Assembly: GCA_029204225.1 (NCBI GenBank)
Contig: CM055100.1
Span: 15,117,623-15,181,622 of the forward strand
Reading direction: 5' to 3'
Source of the DNA: Diphasiastrum complanatum
Lineage: Eukaryota > Streptophyta > Lycopodiopsida > Lycopodiales > Lycopodiaceae
DNA length: 64,000 bases
The notes under the pieces are model-generated. The model saw nothing but the letters and a program-made list of their open reading frames with translations. It searched no databases and was not told where the DNA came from. This document shows, piece by piece, positions 32,641 through 44,600 of this stretch. The translations under genes were made by a program, and so were the position numbers. Within the stretch, counting starts at the first letter, position 1, and the number at the start of each line of letters is the position of its first letter.

Positions 32641-33308
32641 ATGTACTCTTTTTGTCAAGGACTCCTACAGAACGACAAAGATTCTAAGCTAATACATTCA
32701 GACATCTGTGGATCTTTTAACGTGATCTCAGTAGGAGGTTCGAAGTACTATATCACCTGTATTGATGATTACAGTAAGTTTGCCAGAGTCTACTTCATTC
32801 ACAATAAATCAGATGCATTTGACAAGTTCACAGAATATGTGAATTGGGCAGAAAGATGCATAGGAAACAAGGTGAAGCAGATCAGAATAGATCGAGGTGG
32901 AGAATACATCTCAAACCGATTCATTGATTTCTGCAATGATCGAGGATTCATTCACAGAAGGACAACATCCTATACACCGCAGCACAATGGTGTTGCAGAA
33001 AGAAAGAACAAGACTCTCATGGAAGCTACTAGGTGCATGATGGCCTATTCGAAGGCTCCAAGAGTGTTGTGGGCTGAAGCAGAAGCTATAGCTACCTACA
33101 TTCAGAACAGATAAGAAAATCAGATGTTTCTCATACAACACCACATGAACTATAGTGGGGTAGAAAACCCAATCTGACTCACGTTTAAATCTTTGGTTGT
33201 GCAGCATATGCACATGTTCCTGACAAGCTTTGAAAGAAGCTCGATGAGAAAGCAGAACAAGGATATCTTCTAGGATATGACAATCATTTTTCATACTATA
33301 GAATCTAT
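32641..33308 (+). pseudogene. Copia-2 integrase remnant
   Basis: The integrase core is largely readable. The first Asp is in KLIHSDICGSF, then YYITCIDDYSKFARVYFI, the second Asp in IRIDRGGEYIS and the Glu in PQHNGVAERKNKTLMEA. It ends at a stop after ATYIQNR (33112), and a frameshifted continuation runs toward 33300. All three catalytic residues are present in the open stretch, but the gene is broken on both sides. Confidence 0.85.
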
Positions 33309-35054
33309 ATGCCAGAGACAAACATAGTGAAGACAGTCAGAGACGTCAAGTTCAATGAGACCAGAACAATGGCCAACAATGATCTTGTCAGTTATGAAGT
33401 TCTTGGAAGACATTATTATGTTCTACCAACCGCAATAGAGGGAGCAGAGAACGAACACTCAGACGAAGATGTTCAAGTTGCACCTCAGTTCAACAATAAA
33501 TTAGACAAAGAAAGATTCGCAAGCCAACTTACTGCTACAACACTTGTAAACCGAGACGGTTCCGGATCTCACAGAACAGATAAAGACAAGAGCGTTGCAA
33601 TACTAGAAGGATCTCCCAGAAGATCAACAAGAGAGCGAAGAGCGCCAACAAGATTCATGTTAGGTAGCTCAGTTTCTACATCTGAAGAGTTTTGTGGATT
33701 TAGTAGAGAACCACAAACATTCGAAGAAGCAATTAAATGTCCAGAGAAAGACAAATGGATCCAAGCCATGAATGAGGAGATGGAATCTATGAAGAAGAAT
33801 GAGGTATGGACATTGCAACCATTACCAGATAAGCGAAAGACTGTACAATGCAAATGAGTATACAAACTGAAGTATGGACCGAATGAAAATATTTCTAAAT
33901 ACAAAGCCAAACTTGTAGCGAAGGTTTTTCTCATAAATATGGTATTGACTATGCTGAGACCTTCTCTCCTGTCGTGAAACATTTGTCCCTACGCCTACTA
34001 TTTGCACCCCCGATACTCTGCAAAAGTGAAGAACTTATTGTTTAAGTGAAGTACGACATCTTGAAACATTTCGAGATTACAGACCTAGAAAAAGCCAAAT
34101 GTTATCTTGGCTTACAGATTGACAAAGACTATGACAAAGAAAAATTGTACCTTCATCAGTCCAGATATACCCAAAAAAACCTAGAAAATTTCAAGGTGAT
34201 GAATTGCAAAGGAGCATATACTCCAATGTTTGCAAGAACAAGCTTGACGAATGAAGATTGTTTGAAGATTGAAGAAGAAAGAGAATTGATGCAGATTACA
34301 CCATACAGGAAGCTAATCCGATCACTAATCTATCTTACAGATAACGCACGCCCTGACATTGCTCATGTCGTGTTCAGGATGAGTCAATTCAGTACGAATC
34401 CAGGCCCGACTCATTGGAAGATCGCGAAGCGAATCTTGCAATACCTTCAATTGACAAAGGATTTTGGATTGCGTTATTCTTGTGATGCAGGATTCTAGAT
34501 ACTTTCCCACAATGATGCTAGCTGGGCATCTCTCAAGGACGACTGCAAAAGTGTCTCAAGAGGATGTACCATCACAACAAGGCAACAATTCTCTGGGTAA
34601 GCAAAAAGCAGACCATCGTAGTTCAGTCATCCTATGAAGCAGAATACATAGTAGCAGCAAAGATGGCCAATTAAATCACTTGGCTTAAACAGTTCCTTGA
34701 TGAACTAGGTGAAATGAGAAAAGAACCTCTGATTTTGCAGATGGACAATACATCTGTAATACACGTGATAAAGTATCCCATGTTTCACTCAAGGACAAAA
34801 CACATTGCAATCAAGTACCACTTGATAAGAGATCTAATCGAAAAGAAGAAGCTATAGACTACTTTCATTGGAATGAAGAAGATAGTTGCTGACATCTTCA
34901 CAAAGGCCTTAGACAAAGGTTTGTTCGAGAAATAGAGCAGCCTTGGAGTCATCAAGCTATCACGCTTTGAGAGAGAGTTGAAGAAACAAGATGTTTCTGC
35001 TACCAAAGATCTGCTAGCTCTCGACTCCCAATCTGACGAAAAGACACAAAAATG
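33309..35054 (+). pseudogene. Copia-2 RT/RNase H remnant with RT core deletion
   Basis: The linker and RT start are present (PRRSTRERRAPTRFMLG, FEEAIKCPEKDKWIQAMNEE, NEVWTLQPLPDKRKTVQCK, then a stop). Frameshifted RT follows. At about 34020 the sequence jumps past the YVDD box to KHFEITDLEKAKCYLGLQI. RNase H follows in pieces, with the ARPDIAHVVFRMSQFSTNPG region, MDNTSVIHVIKYPMFHSRTK and IVADIFTKALDKG. There are many stops. The element has no recognisable 3' LTR before Gypsy-2. Confidence 0.8.
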
Positions 35055-35580
35055 AAATGTTTTCGAATAGCACGAACAACAAGAGAAGGTCAAACGACGT
35101 GAAACGACATAAAACTCTTCGTGACACAAAACCCTTTGTGCTCCAAAGGAACCAGGAAGATCAAACACGGTATCGTGAAGTACAGTCTTCTGATATGATA
35201 GTACCCTTAGGAATAAGAGTAGGTGCCTTAGATAAAGGTATTAGTGTCCTTGGTTAAGGGCAGGTAAGTGTCTATGCCTTGGATGGAGGTATGGAACCTA
35301 GAAAGGTCTTAGAAAGTCATTGGACGACTATATTTCTAAACCTTGGGCCTCAACCTTGAACCATATCACTTTATTGGTCTTGGACCAAAGTATACAAGCA
35401 CAACTTGGGCAATGGGTCCTAGTAGAAGGGCGCCCTCCTAAAGGGTCCATTGAGTTTCAAGTTCCACAAGAATAGTAATCAAAGAGTCATAAGTTATGGA
35501 AGATGTCTGATGACCTTCCATAAGTCTATGGTGCTACTTGGGAAAATGAAAAAAGTAATGTTACCCTACCTGTTCAGCAC
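35055..35580. other. Spacer between Copia-2 and Gypsy-2
   Basis: No gene is recognised. It may include Copia-2 3' untranslated DNA and eroded Gypsy-2 gag. No zinc knuckle is seen. Confidence 0.35.
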
Positions 35581-37080
35581 AAGAATCTCCCTTCAGTAGC
35601 TACTGTTATTGACGGTGGTTCAGGTGTAAACATCATGTCATCACACATATATCGAAAGTGGGGGCTGAGTGCCTTAAAGCCCGCAGGTTTTTCTATAAAA
35701 CTTGCTGATCAGAGCTGTGTCAAACCCATGGGAATTGTAAAAAATGTACTTTTGTAGGTCGCTGATCTTCTCTTTGTCATTAACTTCACAGTCTTAGATC
35801 TTCCGAAAACAACTTTATCTTACCGACTTCTATTAGAAAGACCTTGGCTAAAGTTAGCCAAAGTATGCCATGACTGGGGTACAGATCGTATCACATTGGA
35901 GAATCGGGATCGAGCCGTGAGAGTCGATCCAAATACCTGGACCATTAAGTCTACGAGCCCGTTAAAAGAAACGACTTCGTCCACTACCGATCACATGATC
36001 GATTGAAATTTGTAAAAGCACTACACGCCATTGGGAATCCATCAAGATTTTGATACTGATATCATCAATTGGATTGATGCTCTAGCTATAGTCGATTGTA
36101 TGAGCTCCATAAAAGGATCCATCTCCCTACTCCGAGAAGCCAATGAAGAGTCAAAATCTGCAAACTCAAAGCCTGTCACTCTTGATGATGAGATCGAAGT
36201 CGGGGTGAACATGATTGAACTATCATGGCTTCCATTGGAACCACCCCCAGAACTCTGTGAAGAAGAACTTCTTCCTTGGTGCTCAATAATCACCTTGGAA
36301 GATGATGTGGGATATTTTGACAAACAAGCGTTATCTTACTTCGATCCCCAACATTATGGAGAAAGAACCAGAAGATGTCCCTAGAATCCCATCCCTGGCT
36401 AAGGTCTCTAAAGAGCCTCGTCCCACAAGTGTGTATCAATACCAGGCAGGTCAAGATAAGCCAATGGGACAATCTGGTAGATGAGGCCATAACCAGTGTG
36501 GACACCACGTTGTGGGACCCCCTTGAGAAGGCAATTTCTCCCTCAAACCCTCCTATCTGCTCATGCTCTGTCAATATGGTGGCAGTGAAGAAACCAACTT
36601 CCAAAATACCTGCTAATCTGAAGGAAAAAGCTAAGATGGGTTGTGATCGTCCACAACTCATGAATACCAAAATTCAACTGATAGATGCTGCATCTAAGAT
36701 CTCAAGAGTCTCGACAACATCCACTTCTCCATCCCAAAATCATAAACTAAGACATGATTCAGAATTGATGACTGAGCCTTTGCACGATGTACCAGCATAC
36801 TTCCGAGACTATACCTTAGATGATGTGATCATTGCTATGCCCCAAGCCCAGCGGGAACCCGTCTCGAATGACGCACCTGAAAATTCTTGTTCATATGAGG
36901 GTCCTTTGAAAGTCCAACCTCTAGATCTAGCCAATCCTGGAGAAGGTGAGAAGATAGTCTATGTAGGTGAACAACTTACTACTAAAGAACTATCCGATCT
37001 AAGAAACCTCCTACGAGAATACCGTGATTGTTTTGCATGGTCCTACAAGGATCTGAAGGGAATACCACCTGAAGTATTGC
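35581..37080 (+). pseudogene. Gypsy-2 protease and protease-RT linker
   Basis: A retropepsin of plant gypsy type. The active-site region is VIDGGSGVNIMSS (about 35608-35646), followed by LLLERPWLKLAKVCHDWG. The linker (36031-37080) is long and contains acidic stretches and the motif LSDLRNLLREYRDCFAWSY, the usual entry to RT in this type of element, followed by KGIPPEVLQHTIPL. Several stops (for example near 36003) split the frame. Gag is not recognisable upstream. Confidence 0.78.
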
Positions 37081-37835
37081 AGCACACCATACCGTTAGTC
37101 GATGGTGTCGAACCGAAAGTGAGTCGATTTTATCGTTGTAACTCCCATTACTCCGAACTGATTCAACAAGAGCTGGAAAAGTTACTAGAAGTTGGATTCA
37201 TATATGAGATTGAGCATACTGACTGAGTATACCCAGTTGTGATTGTGCCTACAAAGAACGGGAAACTATGCATTTGTGTAGACCTCAAGAAACTTAACGC
37301 AGTCACAAAGAAGGACCACTTTCCCCTGCCTTTTACCGAAGGAGTGCTCGAACGAATAGCAGGAGAAGAGGCCTATAGTTTCCTCGACGAATTCAGTGGG
37401 TATAACCAAGTGCAAATAGCACCTGAAGACCAGCATAAAACTGCCTTTGCAACTGCATGGAGGACTTATGCTTTTCGCGTAATGCCATTTGGGTTGTGTA
37501 ATGCACCAAGCACCTTCTAGAGGGTTATGCAACATGCCTTCAAGGAGTTTCTTCAGAAATTCTTAAAAGTATCCCTTGATGATTTGTGTGTACATTCAAC
37601 CCGTAGGTATCACTTAAATCATCTAGAACGAGTTCTGCAACAATGTCGAAGATATGGCATTTCCCTTAATCCAACCAAATGCCAAATATGGGAAACCCAT
37701 GGCATCGTGCTAGGACATATCATATCGCAATACACAGATAAGATCAAAGTAATAATTGAGATGACCCTACCCAAAACAGTGCGTGATGTCTATACCTTTA
37801 TGGGCCATGCCAATTATTATAGATGTTTTATATAA
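37081..37835 (+). pseudogene. Gypsy-2 reverse transcriptase
   Basis: RT blocks are in order: QQELEKLLEVGFIYEIEHTD, a TGA, VPTKNGKLCICVDLKKLNAV, YSFLDEFSGYNQVQIAPEDQ and RTYAFRVMPFGLCNAPSTF, then a stop. The catalytic box follows as VSLDDLCVHS (Tyr to Ser in the usual Y-L-D-D), then NPTKCQIWETHGIVLGHIIS. The two catalytic Asp remain but stops at 37224 and 37518 make it inactive. Confidence 0.87.
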
Positions 37836-37847
37836 CTATTTGCATTA

Positions 37848-38489
37848 TTGGCCTTGCCACTCTACCGCCTCACTGTTGAACCTAAGTGGACACAGGAAGC
37901 CCTAGACGCCTTCGAGAAGATTAAGCAAGCCTTGGTCACCGCCCCAATCCTATGGTCTCCAAATTGGAGCATCGAATTTCACGTGCACACGGATGCATCT
38001 AAGTATGAAATAGGGATTGTGTTGACCCAGCCAGGTGAGAAAAAGAAAGATTTCCCCATCCACTTCGCGAGCCGTCAGCTCATTGAAGCCGAAGTTAACT
38101 ACACTACCACCGAACAGGAGGCCCTTGCCATGATTTTTAGCATTAAGAAATTTTGACACTACCTTTTGGCCAACCCTTTCTCCTTTTATGTTGACCATCA
38201 ACCATTGTTATATCTGGTAAATCGACCTTGTACGACGGGCCGTATTACACGATGGATTTTACAGCTTCAAGAGTTTGAATTTCGGATTGTGGTTAGGACC
38301 GGAAAACAACATTATTTGGCTGACCACCTTTCTAGATTGACGACACGTCGAGAAGAAGTGGGAGTTGATGATGAACTCCCGGATGCTCATATTTTTTATG
38401 CTGATGTAGTTCTAGAATGGGCTGCCGATATAGTTGAGTATCTTGTGAGGGGACGACCTGATCCTTCACTACCTTCTGTAGATCAATGA
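37848..38489 (+). pseudogene. Gypsy-2 RNase H
   Basis: RNase H starts at WTQEALDAFEKIKQALVTAP. It shows the first catalytic Asp in VHTDASKYEIG, then HFASRQLIEAEVNYTTTEQE with the Glu. After a TGA at about 38154 comes FSFYVDHQPLLYLVN, then HYLADHLSRL. The order and spacing are normal for a gypsy RNase H. One stop separates the halves. Confidence 0.85.
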
Positions 38490-38492
38490 AAG

Positions 38493-39321
38493 TTGGTAAT
38501 AAAAGCTGCCCCGTATAGCTTAATAGCTGGACAACTTTATCGAATGGGAATAGACCATATCCTTCAAAGATGCCTACTGGACCATGAAATAAAACCTATT
38601 ATTAGTACAACTTATGAAGGAATTGGTGGTGGTCACTTGGCAGCTGACACTACTACTCGAAAGGTCCTCCAAGAAGGATTTTGGTGGCCTACCCTACACC
38701 GTGATGTGGCAATCTTTGTGAAACACTGTGATGTTTGCCAAAGAGCCACAAAACCGAGAACATCTGGGTTTATGCCTTTAAAGCCTATCATAGCAGAAAA
38801 TCCTTTCAGAAAATTGGGCATAGATTATGTTGGTCCCATCCACCCAGCCGCTAGAGGAAGTCAAGCCCGATATATTATAGTGGCAACATATTTTTTTATG
38901 AAGTGGATAAAAGCGAAAGCCGTTAGAGTAGCCAATGCAGCCAGCACAACTAAGTTTCTCTATTTGAACATCATCATTCGCTTTGGATGCCCTTTAGAAC
39001 TTGTGAGTGATCGCGGAACTCACTTCCTGAATGAAACAGTACGAGTACTCCTAGTTGAATTCCTTGTGGTTCATCGCAAGAGTACGCCTTATTATCCCCG
39101 ATGTAAATGGACAGGCCGAATCTTCCAACAAGATTTTGTGCAATATTATCACAAAGACCATGGAAGCCAGTAGGTCCGATTGGGAACATAAACTCCAAGC
39201 AGCTTTATGGGCGTTTCGAACAACCTATAAGCTTGCCACTGGCCATACCCCATTTCAACTAGTCTATGGACTCGAGGCTGTAAAGCCTACTTTGTTTGTA
39301 GATATGAAAAATATACGATAA
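38493..39321 (+). pseudogene. Gypsy-2 integrase
   Basis: The zinc-binding domain is intact in outline (GGGHLAADTTTRKVLQ, GFWWPTLHRDVAIFVKHCDVC). The catalytic core has its first Asp in GIDYVGPIHPAARG and its second in VSDRGTHFLNE. After a frameshift near 39100 the Glu follows in NGQAESSNKIL. The C-terminal ALWAFRTTYKLATGHTPFQLVYG block is present and the frame stops at 39321. No chromodomain is visible. Confidence 0.87.
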
Positions 39322-39449
39322 ATCATCCTTCCTCAAATAAATTAATTCCTCTTTTTTTTAAATGAGAGCACATCATGCAAAGAGACCAATTTAGTAACTG
39401 CATGGGTCTCTTCTACAGCAATTGACACTGGTATCCATCCTAGTTGTTT

Positions 39450-39470
39450 GGAAAGGGGGGGCTGGGATAT
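39450..39470 (+). other. Candidate Gypsy-2 polypurine tract and 3' LTR start
   Basis: GGAAAGGGGGGG followed by CTGGGATATATG lies 130 bases after the integrase end, the expected position of a polypurine tract and LTR start (TGGGATA). No second LTR copy was found to confirm it. Confidence 0.45.
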
Positions 39471-41679
39471 ATGCAACGATGTTATCTCCCACAATGACAA
39501 TGTGCTCTTTTTTTAAATTCTATATATACAAGTAATTTTCTCACATGCCAATTCACATTCTTGCCAACCTCCATCCTTTATCAAGCAATGCACACACATA
39601 TGATTGAGAGCTACATTGTGGTTGGGTTGAGTATATTTATGCATGGGCCTCTAATGAGAGAGATGGAGTGGGAGAGGCTAGATCTCGGGCACATGCTAGG
39701 AACTCTCTCAAAATAAATGTTCAAGGAGAAAGTGTTGGGGAAAACTAGTTCCCCAGTTGGGTATCACTGGAAAGGTTAGTCCAATTGGCCACCAGCTCCA
39801 CTCACATTTTAGTGGGGGATTGCTTGACTTAACTTGTGAGCATAATTAAAGCACATGGCTTCTTATTCACACAAAAAGGCGTAACAATTATTCATGAGAA
39901 AGAATGAGTGATTGATCTTTTGCATCACCGACCTCAAGCATTGGGACGACAACTAATACAGACAATTGTTGATGATTGAAAACTTCTTCCCTACAACAAC
40001 TACCATGATTGCCACTCATATCAATGAGAAAATATTCTCAATGTTTGATATTCAAGTAGCATGTGAGGAGATGAGGAAACATGGACCATAGTGAGGGATA
40101 AGAAGGTTGCAACAATTGAGAAGGAAGGGGAGGCACAATAAAAGACAATGAATTATGATGTTGCAAAGGAGGTAGATAAGGAGCTGGACATGGTGGCAAA
40201 GGCACAAGGAGAGCCTACCACATCTATATGCAAACATAGGGGCAAACCTAGAAGTTTGTGCATAGCTGACCTTATGGGCCTAAGTGTTGAGGTAATGACA
40301 ACATCATCATAACAAGGGCAACATAGTAAAGGAGGGGTCAACAGTCAATCTGCAAGTTGTCATGAAAGAGGCATGGGGAGAACACAATGCATGGTCATCC
40401 CACTTTCATCATAACATTGTTGTCAAGAGACAAATAAATGTTCGCAAAACAATGGTGTCGAGATTAGAATTTGCCATGTTTATTTGACTTCATATTGCAA
40501 CTACCACAGTGCTATGTGTGACTCGCCTAGCTCAACAAGGCTTTTGTAACACAAATATTGTGATAATTTTCTCGCTCAATTTCTTCACTTTGTCCATTCC
40601 CAAAAGCACATACACCCCTTTTTTTTCAGTCAGTAGTCCTATTTGTGGAACTCTTTATACTCTATAGGTGAGTAGGTGAATTAGCCAGCCCTAAGCTTTA
40701 TTCTGATATGTAAAGTTCACGAGATTAGCTCCTTTTAAACCCAGTTAATTTTTCTATTGTTGCTTGAACTTAACATATTTACAATCTATGTCAAAGTGGT
40801 ATTTACAAGTGCTGCCATGATAGTGTGCCACAGTTCCCCTGCTTCACTTCCACTAACAAGTAGATCGTTGAAGTTTCATGTATATCAACAAACGTTTCTA
40901 CCATAAATGCAATCTTGTCTTTCAATACAACCTTGCTACAAAGTCCAACTTAAGTCCCCAAGGCCTAAAGTTTTCTCACAGACATAATTTTGAATGGATT
41001 TTAATCCTCGGCCCCCCCCCCATTTTCAACCCCCACAAAGCAAATCTTTGGGAAAAGATATTCCAAACAATGTTTTAGAACAGACTGGTGGATATTTCCA
41101 GAGTTATTTTGAAATTTGGAGTTTACATTCCACCTGCATGCTGAATTGCCATGCAACTATGATCCTAATGGTTGGTTAGTTGGTATAACATAACATCTAA
41201 CTACAAAATGCTTGACTAGTTTCTACACTACCATTGACATAAATGCAAACGGATACTTCGCATGTAGCTCCTACTTTCAAGAAGAGGATAATAAGCATAC
41301 TGGAAGAACTACCAAGAAGCACAGCAAGTATTCTGGCCCTGTACTTCTATTGGAACAAATGACCAAATCATACACTTAATCAGAAATTAGTATCAAAATA
41401 GTGTAAGCTCACTAAAATTAGAATGATATGACTAAAAATTGACTTTTGTGAGAGGCCCTACATACTAGATTTGTACATGTGAAGAAGAATCTTGCAAAGA
41501 ACATATTTGTTTGGCTCTGACCAGGACTGCAAATACATCCTAGGCAACTTGATGGGGTTTCTTGTTTCTTTGCAACTGCTGTCTGAAGCTTGAACCTGAT
41601 GATTTCAGGTTATCAACTTAGTCCTTTGAGAATAGATACTTCAGGCCTTGAACTGAAAACTGTACTGCCCCACTTCAAC
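39471..41679. other. Non-coding region between Gypsy-2 and the lipase gene
   Basis: No gene can be supported. It probably contains a Gypsy-2 3' LTR of unknown length at its left end and the 3' untranslated region and terminator of the lipase gene at its right end (about 41400-41679). A C9 run lies at about 41011-41019. Confidence 0.4.
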
Positions 41680-44600
41680 TCATAAGCCTTTAAGCACATC
41701 TCGTAAGCTGTAATAATAGCTGTCACATTTGTGATCAGAAAACATTGTTCCTGACAAAATAATTCTGCCAAACCTTGTACCTGGATGCCCTTTCACTAAA
41801 ACACAGCCTTCTCGTGTTTCTGTGATCCCATTATCGAATAACCTAGGACATGGTCGCCCAGTCACATGGAAAAGCAAGCCTGGACAAAAAAGCTGCTCCA
41901 GCTTTTCGGTTGGATTTACAGCCTGCTTTTTGGGTAAACTTTGAGCACTTAAACCTTTATCTGATGCATCTGCACAAGCTGATTCTTTCTCCTTAGAATT
42001 GCCTGCACAAAAGTCAAAATGATTCAAGAGCTGGAAAAGGAAGAGGAGCCTAAAGGCTTAATTATTCCCTTCCTGCAGTTCGTACTTTTTTGTCACAAAG
42101 AAGCAATTATACTAGCACCAAGCAAGTGCGATTGCCAATTTGTTCTCACAGGTGGGAAACATACTTGATGTATTTCTAGGCTAGGATCTCTTGGAACAGT
42201 AGTCAACATCATGTTCATACAATCTTTCAGCATGCAATGATATACACAACATACTTAAATGATCAGAGGCATTACTTATCCTGGCATAAGTTGCATATCT
42301 TCGAGCAACATCCTGTACAGATGAAAGAGCTTGCAAAGTGCTAGCAACCAAATCCAAGAGGCCTTTTCTATCTTCTCCTTTCAATATGCTAGTCCTGAAG
42401 CACAGTGTGCAAATTTGCAGGAAAAGTTCTCATGAGAAGTCCATGTAAAGTCTCTAGCATTGACTGGCTAAATCTTGCACACAGGCAGGTTAAGACTTCA
42501 GTGTAACAGAAAATCACTAACATTCCTTGGTCTCTTAAAAATGATCAACTTCTGAATTCTAATAACACAGTCAACGAGATCTGAAATTTCCAAAACAAAC
42601 TGAAAAAAATAAGCCAAACGAATTCCTCAGTTGAGTTTGTGATTGAATGAAAATGAGGCAAAAGCCAAGATAATTTTTAGGAGAGAACAAGTGAGAAAAT
42701 TTACTGTTTAATTTATTTAGATAAGGAAATAGCATCCATAATCTTATTTACATCACCTACTGAGCTATGGATGCAAAATCCAATTAACCGATTCTAGAAC
42801 CCAAAAAGAACGCTACAATTCAGACTGCAATGAAGAACTGACTGAACTAAGATGCCACAGTTAAGACTAGTTGATGTACTGCCAGTAACTCCAGCATAAA
42901 ATTAATTTTTCCAGAAATGTGTAAGAGACTCAAGTGGTTCAGTACTTACCAATCAATAAGAAGAATTTCATCCCGCAGATGTACCAAAGCAGCAGCGCTC
43001 ATTCGTGGCATAACATCATCCTGGAAATCATACAGATCTTAAACTGCTCAACAAATAGTTCTTGAATCTGTTTATCAACTGTCTATCAAATAAACAGGCA
43101 ATCTGGATACAATATGAGATAAAAGATAGAAAACAATACTTTAAAAAGAACTTCACAAAGTCAATAAAAGCATGGCGACTTTGCAAAGTTGCTATATAAC
43201 AATCGCTCAGAATTTAGCATCTCTCAACCTGCAATACTAAGGTTGTGATGAAATCCGAACTGTCAACGGCAAGATTCTCTGAGACACATGGTGGTGTGGC
43301 AACTCCCACAGCTGATATTCTGTCTCGAGAGATTCCAAGAAGCTCTTTTGCATTCTTGCGCATCATCATTGCCAGCAGAGAAGCTGTAGCTCCCCCAAGC
43401 GAATGACCAACCAGTCGAAGGCTATAACCCTGCATCCAAGCAAGGAGGGGACTTGCTGCAAAACCAGATGCCTAACTCTTTTGAGAAGAGCACTTCCCAT
43501 ATACCTGGAACTGAGTGCACTATCTTTAAGATACATAACAGAAAGAAAGCAACATACTCATACAAAGAAAACTAGGTCAAACTTGCCACTAGCTTAAAAC
43601 CTTGTAATGAATGAAACTGTACACATACAACACAATGTCAGTTGATTTTTTTAAAAGAATACCACATGCTGTGCCAAACATCTCTTAAGTGTCTCCACTT
43701 CATTGTACAAAAACCAGCGAGCAGCCTCAGCAGTTCCATAATGCACATTTCCCTTGCCAAACGTTTCTTCTTGACCATGAGAAGCAAGATCAGTAATAAG
43801 ATCATGTACAGATTGCGTCCCACGAATGCACAAGACAACAAGCTTTTGCCTATGATCTACGGCGATGTAATACGCCGGTTGCATCACACTTGCTTTGTCA
43901 ATAAATTTCAGAATATTGCTTTCACGAAGCAAGCTCACCCTTGCTACAGCTGCTGCACTTTTTGAATAAGCACCTTTAGCTACCTCCACATGGTACAACA
44001 AATTTTGTACCTGCTAATCAGTTACAAACATGTAGTTAGGGCCTTCATTTTGCACCTGCTACTTTACTTGGGGCATCATTAGTTCCTTTGAACACCCAAA
44101 ATAACTCATGAGATTTCTTGAGGTGATTTTTAACTCATTTGATCTTGATTCTACTTTAAGACACTTTATCAACAGTAAAGTTGCTTAGCAAAGGGCTTGA
44201 CCTTCTGGTAGGGTGCCCACAACCCTAATTAGCCTCCAATTAAAATGCGTCAATATAGTCTAATCATTTTGGTAGTTGATGATTACAGGCATTAAGAGCT
44301 GCTTTGAGAAAGCACTTTGTTCCAGTGTTCCTTTGTAGGAAAACCTGAAAACCAATCTATTGTTGATAATATGTTATCTTAATTGGAGATTCATATTCTG
44401 TCTAGAGGATCCCTGAAAATCTCTAAAATGTTTTCATCTAAATTAGATGTTTACGAGCAGTAATTTCCACTCTCATTAGTGGATATCTAAGGTACAATAC
44501 ATTCTAATAGAACATTTAATCTCCTATCAAAGATTGTAAGGATTATAAGTTTGACAAACTTTGTGCTCCATTGTATCTATGTTGATTCCCTTCAACCACT